Shown here piece by piece: positions 1 through 5,411 of a stretch of 7,115 nt of DNA. Position 1 is the stretch's first letter. Each line of letters opens with the position of its first letter. The position numbers and the translations under genes are program-made. This DNA is from an uncultured Janibacter sp. (GTDB taxonomy: Bacteria > Actinomycetota > Actinomycetes > Actinomycetales > Dermatophilaceae), in assembly GCA_946222495.1 (NCBI GenBank), contig CAMICF010000151.1, positions 1-7,115 of the forward strand, read 5' to 3'. Below the pieces are notes generated by a model. The model was not told where the DNA came from. It searched no databases and worked only from the letters and a program-made list of their open reading frames with translations.

Positions 1-1645
1 GGCCGGCGCCGACGAGGCCGTCGAGGAGCTCCACGAGATCGTCGACTTCCTCCGCGAGCCGAGCAAGTTCCTCGCCGTCGGCGCCAAGATCCCGAAGGGC
101 GTCCTGCTCTACGGGCAGCCCGGTACCGGTAAGACCCTGCTGGCGCGCGCCGTGGCCGGCGAGGCCGGCGTGCCCTTCTTCTCGATCTCCGGCTCGGACT
201 TCGTCGAGATGTTCGTCGGTGTCGGTGCCTCCCGGGTGCGCGACCTCTTCGAGCAGGCCAAGACCAACTCCCCGGCGATCGTCTTCGTCGACGAGATCGA
301 CGCCGTCGGCCGCCACCGCGGCGCCGGCATGGGCGGCGGTCACGACGAGCGGGAGCAGACGCTCAACCAGCTGCTCGTCGAGATGGACGGCTTCGACGTC
401 AAGACCAACGTCATCCTCATCGCCGCGACCAACCGTCCGGACATCCTCGACCCGGCGCTCCTGCGCCCGGGCCGCTTCGACCGGCAGATCGCCATCGAGA
501 ACCCCGACATGATCGGCCGCCACCGCATCCTCGAGGTGCACGCGTCCGGCAAGCCGATGGCCCCCGGCGTCGACCTGCTCGCCGTCGCCCGGCGGACGCC
601 CGGCATGACCGGTGCCGACCTGGCCAACGTCCTCAACGAGGCCGCGCTGCTCACCGCCCGGACGAACAAGCAGTTCATCGACGACGGGATCCTCGACGAG
701 GCCATCGACCGCGTCATCGCCGGCCCGCAGAAGCGCACCCGGATCATGAGCGCCCAGGAGCGCAAGATCACCGCGTACCACGAGGGCGGTCACGCGCTCG
801 TCGCCGCGGCGATGAACCACACCGACCCGGTCACGAAGATCACGATCCTCCCGCGCGGTCGGGCCCTCGGCTACACGATGGTCATGCCGCTCGACGACAA
901 GTACTCGACGACGCGCAACGAGATCCTCGACCAGCTCGCCTACGCCCTCGGTGGCCGTGTCGCGGAGGAGATCATCTTCCACGACCCGTCCACGGGCGCC
1001 GCGAACGACATCGAGAAGGCCACGTCGATGGCCCGCAAGATGGTCACCGAGTTCGGCATGAGCGAAAAGATCGGTGCGGTCAAGCTCGGCCAGTCCCAGG
1101 GCGAGGTCTTCATGGGCAAGGACATGGGCCACCAGCGCGACTACTCCGAGGACATCGCCGGGGTCGTCGACCAGGAGGTGCGCCGCTTCATCGAGGCCGC
1201 GCACGACGAGGCCTGGCACGCGCTCAACGACAACCGCGCGGTCCTCGACCGGCTCGTCCTCGACCTGCTCGAGCACGAGACGCTCAACGCCAAGGACCTC
1301 GAGGTGATCTTCGCCGACGTGCACCGTCGCCCGGTCCGCCCGACGTGGCTGAGCAGCGAGCACCGGCACATCTCCGACATCCCGCCGGTCCTCACCCCGG
1401 CCGAGCAGGCCGCGATGCGGGCCCGCGAGTCCGGCAGCTCCGAGCAGGCCTTCGACCAGGACGCTCCCGCCGCGGGCTCCCCGGTCGTCCTGCCGGGCGA
1501 GGAGGTGCGCGGTGACCCGCAGACGACGCAGGCCATCGACCGCGCCGCCGAGGAGGGGGCCACCCCCTACCCGGAGGAGCACCCGCCGAGCGAGGTCCGG
1601 GAGATCCCCCCGGGCGACTCGGTCGACGGTGACGGACGCGACTGA
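1..1645 (+). CDS. ftsH: ATP-dependent zinc metalloprotease FtsH, 5' end missing
   Basis: Membrane-bound AAA+ protease that unfolds and degrades membrane and regulatory proteins. The frame is open from the left edge (first full codon at 2), giving 547 visible residues; the N-terminal transmembrane part and the start lie outside. Visible residues: Walker A GQPGTGKT at 38-45, the pore motif MFVG at 70-73, Walker B IVFVDEID at 93-100, and the arginine-finger segment RPGRFDR at 155-161. The protease domain has the zinc site HEGGH at 260-264, with Asp336 (in AAND) as the likely third ligand. After the protease core comes a Pro/Glu/Asp-rich tail of about 100 residues with no recognisable domain; such disordered tails are usual in actinobacterial FtsH. 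The second Walker A residue is Gln where Pro is usual. Next to a folate operon, as in many Actinobacteria. The identification is secure. Confidence 0.97.
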   Translation, partial: AGADEAVEELHEIVDFLREPSKFLAVGAKIPKGVLLYGQPGTGKTLLARAVAGEAGVPFFSISGSDFVEMFVGVGASRVRDLFEQAKTNSPAIVFVDEIDAVGRHRGAGMGGGHDEREQTLNQLLVEMDGFDVKTNVILIAATNRPDILDPALLRPGRFDRQIAIENPDMIGRHRILEVHASGKPMAPGVDLLAVARRTPGMTGADLANVLNEAALLTARTNKQFIDDGILDEAIDRVIAGPQKRTRIMSAQERKITAYHEGGHALVAAAMNHTDPVTKITILPRGRALGYTMVMPLDDKYSTTRNEILDQLAYALGGRVAEEIIFHDPSTGAANDIEKATSMARKMVTEFGMSEKIGAVKLGQSQGEVFMGKDMGHQRDYSEDIAGVVDQEVRRFIEAAHDEAWHALNDNRAVLDRLVLDLLEHETLNAKDLEVIFADVHRRPVRPTWLSSEHRHISDIPPVLTPAEQAAMRARESGSSEQAFDQDAPAAGSPVVLPGEEVRGDPQTTQAIDRAAEEGATPYPEEHPPSEVREIPPGDSVDGDGRD

Positions 1646-1648
1646 TCG

Positions 1649-2227
1649 ATGACCGACGACGTCGACCTGGGTCGCATCGAGGCGGCCGTGCGGGAGATCC
1701 TCATCGCCGTCGGGGAGGACCCCGACCGCGACGGCCTCGTTGACACCCCGGCCCGCGTCGCGCGCTCCTACGGCGAGGTCTTCGCGGGGCTGCGGGCCGA
1801 CCCGGCCGAGCTGCTGGCGACGACCTTCGACATCGACCACGACGAGCTCGTCATCGTCCGGGACATCGAGATGTACTCCACCTGCGAGCACCACCTCGTC
1901 CCCTTCCACGGGGTCGCCCACGTCGGGTACGTCCCCGGCACGAGCGGCAAGGTCACCGGCCTGTCGAAGATCGCCCGCCTCGTCGACCTCTTCGCCCGTC
2001 GCCCCCAGGTGCAGGAGCGGCTGACGACCCAGATCGCGGACGCGCTCGTCGATCACCTCGACGTCGCCGGCGTCATCGTCGTCGTCGAGGCCGAGCACCT
2101 GTGCATGTCGATGCGTGGGGTCCGCAAGCCGGGCGCCAAGACCATCACCTCCGCGGTCCGGGGCCAGCTGCGCAACCCGACGACGCGCGCCGAGGCGATG
2201 GCGCTGCTCACCGGGGCCGCCCGGTGA
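1649..2227 (+). CDS. folE: GTP cyclohydrolase I (FolE)
   Basis: Cytoplasmic zinc enzyme that converts GTP to 7,8-dihydroneopterin triphosphate and formate, the entry step of folate synthesis. The protein has 192 residues, a normal length. Zinc ligands of the family are visible: Cys79 and His82 in STCEHHLVPFHG, and Cys152 in EHLCMSMRGV. GLSKIARLVDLFARRPQVQE (about 104-123) and the C-terminal KTITSAVRG are also hallmark segments. Both cysteines are present, so this is the zinc-dependent type IA enzyme. The ATG at 1649 is the only reasonable start: it lies in the same frame as ftsH and only one codon after the ftsH stop. There is no strong Shine-Dalgarno sequence, which suggests reinitiation by ribosomes finishing ftsH. 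It overlaps folP by 4 nt. Confidence 0.97.
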   Translation: MTDDVDLGRIEAAVREILIAVGEDPDRDGLVDTPARVARSYGEVFAGLRADPAELLATTFDIDHDELVIVRDIEMYSTCEHHLVPFHGVAHVGYVPGTSGKVTGLSKIARLVDLFARRPQVQERLTTQIADALVDHLDVAGVIVVVEAEHLCMSMRGVRKPGAKTITSAVRGQLRNPTTRAEAMALLTGAAR

Positions 2228-3081
2228 CCCACGCCCTCCTCGAGCGACTCGCGGCCGGCGCGGACCGACCGGGTCCGGTCGTCATGGGGGTCGTCAACGT
2301 CACCCCCGACTCCTTCAGCGACGGTGGTCGCTGGATCGAGACGGATGCGGCGGTCGCCCACGGGCGCGAGCTCGTCGCGGCGGGCGCCACGATCGTCGAC
2401 GTCGGCGGTGAGTCCACCCGACCGGGTGCGGAGCGCCCTTCGGCCGTCGAGGAGCTGCGCCGGGTCGTCCCCGTCGTCACCGCCCTCAGCGAGGCCGGGA
2501 TCGTCGTCTCCGTCGACACGATGCGTGCCGAGGTGGCCCGGGCGGCGCTCGCCGCCGGCGCGGAGATCATCAACGACGTGAGCGGGGGACTGGCGGACCC
2601 GGAGATGCCGGCCCTCGTCGCGGCGAGCGGGGCTCCCTTCGTCGTCATGCACTGGCGCGGCCATGCCCACGACATGCAGTCCCGGGCGGAGTACGACGAC
2701 GTCGTCGCCGACGTGTGCCGCGAGCTCCGGGAGCGCGTGGACGTCCTCCTCGCGGCCGGGGCCGACCGGGACCAGCTCGTCCTCGACCCGGGCATCGGCT
2801 TCGCCAAGACCGCCGCGCACAACTGGGAGCTCCTCGCCGGCCTCGAGCAGGTCGTCGACCTCGGTCTGCCCGTCCTCCTCGGCACCTCCCGCAAGGGCTT
2901 CCTCGGCAGCGTCGGACGAAGGGAGGGCCACGAGCGCCCCCTCGACGCCCGTGCCGTCGTCACGGCCGCGACGAGCGCCCGCGCGGCCCGTGCCGGCGTG
3001 TGGTGCGTGCGGGTCCACGACGTCACGGCGACGGTCGACGCGATCGACGTGGCCACCGCGCTGGGCGAGGTGCGGTCGTGA
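2224..3081 (+). CDS. folP: Dihydropteroate synthase (FolP)
   Basis: TIM-barrel enzyme joining 6-hydroxymethyl-7,8-dihydropterin pyrophosphate to p-aminobenzoate to make dihydropteroate; the sulfonamide target. With the GTG start at 2224 it has 285 residues, normal for the family. Signatures in order: NVTPDSFSDGG (Asn25), DVGGESTRPGA (Asp59 and the first PROSITE-type loop), SVDT (Asp98), INDVSGG (Asn117), LDPGIGFAK (Asp188), GTSRKGFLG (Lys224) and VRVHD (Arg263, His265). All expected pterin- and substrate-binding residues are present. The frame stays open upstream to 2101, but an ATG there would overlap folE by over 120 nt and add residues unlike the family. The GTGA overlap with the folE stop fits translational coupling, which would offset a weak ribosome site. 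Confidence 0.96.
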   Translation: MTHALLERLAAGADRPGPVVMGVVNVTPDSFSDGGRWIETDAAVAHGRELVAAGATIVDVGGESTRPGAERPSAVEELRRVVPVVTALSEAGIVVSVDTMRAEVARAALAAGAEIINDVSGGLADPEMPALVAASGAPFVVMHWRGHAHDMQSRAEYDDVVADVCRELRERVDVLLAAGADRDQLVLDPGIGFAKTAAHNWELLAGLEQVVDLGLPVLLGTSRKGFLGSVGRREGHERPLDARAVVTAATSARAARAGVWCVRVHDVTATVDAIDVATALGEVRS

Positions 3082-3956
3082 CCGCGCCCCGGGACCGGAT
3101 CAGCCTGCTGGGGGTGCGCGGCCGCGGCTTCCACGGCGTGCTCGCGGACGAGAAGCGCGACGGGCAGGAGTTCGTCGTGGACGTCGTCCTCCACCTCGAC
3201 CTCGCGCCCGCCGGCGCGAGCGACGACCTCGACCTGACGGTGAGCTACGCGGAGGTCGGGGCCGACGTCCTGGCCCGCATCGAGGGACCCTCGCTCGACC
3301 TCATCGAGTCACTCGCCGAGCAGGTCGCCGCGGACGCCCTCGCGCGCCCCGGGGTGCACACGGTCGAGGTGACGGTGCACAAGCCCTCCGCGCCGGTCGG
3401 GGTGCCCTTCGGCGACGTCGCCGTGACCATCGAGCGGCGCCGCTCCGTCCCCGTCGTCATCGCGCTCGGCGCCAACCTCGGGGACGCCCCGGCGCGGCTC
3501 GACGCGGCCCTCGACGACCTGTCCGAGGACCTCGAGCAGGTGCGTCGGGCTCCCTTCGTCACGACGGACCCGGTCGGCGGACCGGACCAGCCGCGCTACA
3601 CCAACTCGGTGGCCCTCGCGCGGACCGCGCTGTCACCGGCGGCGCTCCTCGCCCGGCTGCACGCCGTCGAGGCGCGCCACGGGCGCGTGCGCGAGGTGAG
3701 GTGGGGTGCCCGCACCCTCGACCTGGACCTCGTGCAGTACGGCGACCCGGCGACCGGCGACGACGTCGTCAGCGCCGTCCCGGAGCTGGTGCTGCCGCAC
3801 CCGCGGGCCCACGAGCGCGGCTTCGTGCTCGCGCCCTGGGCCCGGGTGGACCCGGGGGCTCGCCTGCGCGTGGACGGTGAGGTCGTGGCCGTCGCCGACC
3901 TGCTCGCCGGCATCGACACCGACGACATCGTGGACACGGAGGGCGCAGGGTGCTGA
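3078..3956 (+). CDS. folBK: Bifunctional dihydroneopterin aldolase / HPPK (FolB-FolK fusion)
   Basis: One 292-residue chain carrying two consecutive folate enzymes. Residues about 6-121 are dihydroneopterin aldolase: Glu25 in LADEKRDGQ, Tyr58 in VSYAEV, Glu77 in LIESLAEQ and the catalytic Lys102 in VHKPSAPVG. Residues about 125-265 are 6-hydroxymethyl-dihydropterin pyrophosphokinase: ALGANLGD (129-136), DPVGGPDQPRYTNSV, and the HPPK signature RWGARTLDLDLV (208-219), with Asp215 and Asp217 as the magnesium ligands, then LPHPRAHERGFVLAPW. Only a few residues separate the halves. The GTG at 3078 overlaps the folP stop by 4 nt and has GAGG at 3067-3070, 7 nt upstream. A GTG at 3423 inside the FolB end could be an internal folK start, but it lacks a clear ribosome site. 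Fused folB-folK genes are known in bacteria, so the arrangement is uncommon rather than new. Confidence 0.94.
   Translation: MTAPRDRISLLGVRGRGFHGVLADEKRDGQEFVVDVVLHLDLAPAGASDDLDLTVSYAEVGADVLARIEGPSLDLIESLAEQVAADALARPGVHTVEVTVHKPSAPVGVPFGDVAVTIERRRSVPVVIALGANLGDAPARLDAALDDLSEDLEQVRRAPFVTTDPVGGPDQPRYTNSVALARTALSPAALLARLHAVEARHGRVREVRWGARTLDLDLVQYGDPATGDDVVSAVPELVLPHPRAHERGFVLAPWARVDPGARLRVDGEVVAVADLLAGIDTDDIVDTEGAGC
3938..3943 (+). promoter_or_regulatory. Ribosome binding site for the DUF3180 gene
   Basis: GGAGGG lies 6 nt before the GTG at 3950, inside the end of folBK. It is the strongest Shine-Dalgarno sequence in the plus-strand operon and fixes the start of the membrane protein despite the 7-nt overlap. 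Confidence 0.75.
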
Positions 3957-4405
3957 GGGACGGGCTGAAGACCTCGACGGTGGCGCTCGTCGCCCTGCTC
4001 CTCACCGTCGTCAGCTGGGGCGTCGGACGGTGGTGGCTCTCCGCCGGCAACGCCGCGCTGCAGGTCGGCTGGCTCTCCGGCGTCCTCCTCATCGGCATGG
4101 CCGTCATCGTCGTCGTCACCGGGTCGCGGATGTGGCGGATGCGCCACGGGCGCACCCACGTCGAGCCCGTCGTGGCGGCCCGCATCCTCGGCCTCGCCCA
4201 GGCGAGCGCGCTCACCGGGGCGGTCATGGGCGCGGCCTACCTCGGGCAGGTGATCGCGCTGCTCCCGGACGTCGGCTACGCGGGACGGGGCGGGCTGGTC
4301 ATGCGCTTCGGCCTCGCGGCCCTCGGCGGGCTGCTCATGACCGTCGGTGGCCTGCTCGTGCAGTCCTGGTGCCGGATCGAGGACGACGAGGACGAGGACG
4401 GCTGA
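3950..4405 (+). CDS. DUF3180 family four-helix membrane protein
   Basis: Integral membrane protein of 151 residues and unknown function. Hydrophobic segments sit at about 10-28, 38-58, 80-107 and 117-139, predicting four transmembrane helices. A basic loop SRMWRMRHGRTH (about 59-70) is likely cytoplasmic by the positive-inside rule, and the tail EDDEDEDG is acidic. The segment EPVVAARILGLAQASALTGA is the kind of conserved stretch I associate with DUF3180, a family commonly found just after folK in Actinobacteria. The GTG start at 3950 overlaps the folBK stop by 7 nt and is supported by a strong ribosome site, GGAGGG at 3938-3943, 6 nt upstream. Its place at the end of the operon suggests co-expression with the folate enzymes, but nothing in the sequence shows a catalytic or transport role. 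Confidence 0.88.
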   Translation: MLRDGLKTSTVALVALLLTVVSWGVGRWWLSAGNAALQVGWLSGVLLIGMAVIVVVTGSRMWRMRHGRTHVEPVVAARILGLAQASALTGAVMGAAYLGQVIALLPDVGYAGRGGLVMRFGLAALGGLLMTVGGLLVQSWCRIEDDEDEDG

Positions 4406-4420
4406 GCCGCCCGTCGTCGG

Positions 4421-5251
4421 TCAGGCGACGATCTCGTCGGCCCAGACGACCCAGTTGCCCTCGTAGTGGCCCTCGTTGAGGGGGGTCTCCGGGTCGCACG
4501 TGATGAGGCGCAGCACGGGGTCCGGGTTGTCGTAGTCCCAGATCGAGTCGTCCTGGGGCACGCCCTTCTTGGACGCGGCCTCGGACCGGGTGATCTTGAA
4601 CTGCACCTGCTCGCCGGAGCCGTAGCTCACGGTGACGATGTCCCCGACGTCGACCTTGGGCAGGTTCCAGAAGACGTCCGGGTCCCCGCCGTGGTTGATG
4701 TGCCCGACGAGCACGCTCGCGCCGGCGTAGCCCGGCTTGGGCCACCCCGGCTCCGCGTACCAGCCTGCCGTGCCGAAGGGGGGAGCCAGCACCTTGTCGG
4801 AGTCGAGCGTGGTCGCCTGGAGGGAGGCGTCGACGACGGATCGCCCGTCCGACTCGATCTGCACCCGGGTCGGGGAGCCCGAGGGGGCCTCGCTGTTGGC
4901 GGCGTCATCGTCGGACGCGTCGTCATCGTCGTCGGGCTGGGTGGTGGAGTCCGACGAGGAGGAGCTGGTCGAGGAGGAGCTGGAGGAGGACGGGGAGGTC
5001 TTCGTCGAACTGCTGGTCGACGAAGACCTCGGCATGGCCGTGTCGTCCTTCGGGGGAGTGGTGATGTCCGTCGGGGGGACGTACTCGCCGGGCTTGGCGG
5101 ACGAGCTCTCCCCGGACCGCTGCATCCACCAGGCGCCACCGGCGACGCCGAGGCCGATGACGAGGGCGACCGCGGCTGCGAGCAACCAGGTCGTGCGGCG
5201 GTACCGCTTGCGGTCGCGCCAACGCTGACGTCGGCTGGGTGGGGTCGTCAC
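4421..5251 (-). CDS. Class F-like sortase with a long Ser/Asp-rich stalk
   Basis: Membrane-anchored transpeptidase of 276 residues, expected to attach surface proteins to the wall. A basic cytoplasmic N-terminus (1-20) is followed by one transmembrane helix (about 22-40), then a low-complexity Ser/Thr/Asp stalk (about 76-118) and a sortase domain (about 127-276). Catalytic His184 sits in VGHINHGGDPDVFWNL and Cys252 in LRLITCDP; GHYEGNWVVWADE forms the last strand. The domain layout and GH...F.L...G pattern fit class F best; class E is the alternative. No arginine follows the cysteine, although sortases normally use one there. The start is GTG at 5251, chosen because GAGGAGG lies 6 nt upstream. 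It is downstream of two surface-protein genes on the same strand, its probable substrates, but a strong hairpin (5324-5377) separates it from them. I could not see a convincing promoter of its own. Confidence 0.85.
   Translation of the reverse strand: MTTPPSRRQRWRDRKRYRRTTWLLAAAVALVIGLGVAGGAWWMQRSGESSSAKPGEYVPPTDITTPPKDDTAMPRSSSTSSSTKTSPSSSSSSSTSSSSSDSTTQPDDDDDASDDDAANSEAPSGSPTRVQIESDGRSVVDASLQATTLDSDKVLAPPFGTAGWYAEPGWPKPGYAGASVLVGHINHGGDPDVFWNLPKVDVGDIVTVSYGSGEQVQFKITRSEAASKKGVPQDDSIWDYDNPDPVLRLITCDPETPLNEGHYEGNWVVWADEIVA
4898..5026 (-). repeat. Low-complexity Ser/Asp-coding tract in the sortase gene
   Basis: Codes for residues about 76-118, made mostly of serine runs, then DSTTQPDDDDD and ASDDD. 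It separates the membrane helix from the catalytic domain and probably works as an extended, flexible, acidic stalk. Its repetitive codons (plus strand: gag/gtc/ctg-rich) could slip and vary in length between strains; that is inference. Confidence 0.7.
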
Positions 5252-5257
5252 GCGGGT

Positions 5258-5264
5258 CCTCCTC
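5258..5264 (-). promoter_or_regulatory. Ribosome binding site for the sortase gene
   Basis: On the minus strand this reads GAGGAGG, 6 nt before the GTG start at 5251. It is a near-perfect Shine-Dalgarno match and decides the start. An ATG further upstream (5278-5280) is out of frame. Confidence 0.8.
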
Positions 5265-5323
5265 GGTCCTCACCGGTCATGTCAGGAAAACGTGCGTGGT
5301 GAGCGACGAGTTCCCCTGCTGGT

Positions 5324-5377
5324 GACGGTACGGGCCGCCGGGCTCGGGATGGACCCGGCCCGACGGCCCGTACCGTC
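5324..5377 (-). terminator. Long hairpin after the DUF6801 surface protein gene
   Basis: Outer arms of 13 nt (5324-5336 and 5365-5377) are perfectly complementary. Pairing then continues inward to 5348/5354 around a 5-nt loop, with one bulged base at 5344. The only mismatch, C5338 with A5363 on the plus strand, becomes a G-U wobble in minus-strand RNA, giving about 24 pairs. It starts 34 nt past the stop of the gene at 5412. There is no U-run after it, as is common for hairpin terminators in Actinobacteria. It could also protect the mRNA end or reduce read-through into the sortase. Confidence 0.75.
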
Positions 5378-5411
5378 TGACGCTGACGCCAAGGTCAGCT
5401 CATTGCCTGCC

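Noticed and set aside
2101..2223. Upstream extension of folP to the ATG at 2101
   Set aside because: The added residues (MHVDAWGPQAG...) do not resemble dihydropteroate synthase and would overlap the conserved 3' end of folE. The GTG at 2224 gives the normal length.
2053..3194. Two minus-strand open frames of over 320 codons opposite folP
   Set aside because: Biased composition (Arg, Asp, Gly, Ser, Thr) and no family resemblance; folP on the plus strand contains every catalytic motif.
2663..3880. Plus-strand open frame of 405 codons overlapping folP and folBK
   Set aside because: Mostly Arg, Pro, Ser and Gly; an out-of-frame shadow of two well-supported genes.
4382..4418. Possible bidirectional terminator between the convergent genes
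   Set aside because: The stem has a large internal loop and a poorly paired centre, unlike the strong hairpins at 5324 and 6852; not enough to call a terminator.
4466..5302. Open frame of about 278 codons on the plus strand opposite the sortase
   Set aside because: Gly/Arg/Val-rich product without motifs; the minus strand encodes a clear sortase with membrane helix, His and Cys motifs and a strong ribosome site.
5382..5399. Small inverted repeat GCTGAC/GTCAGC after the surface protein stop
   Set aside because: Only 6 bp with a 6-nt loop and next to a far stronger hairpin; probably chance in this composition.
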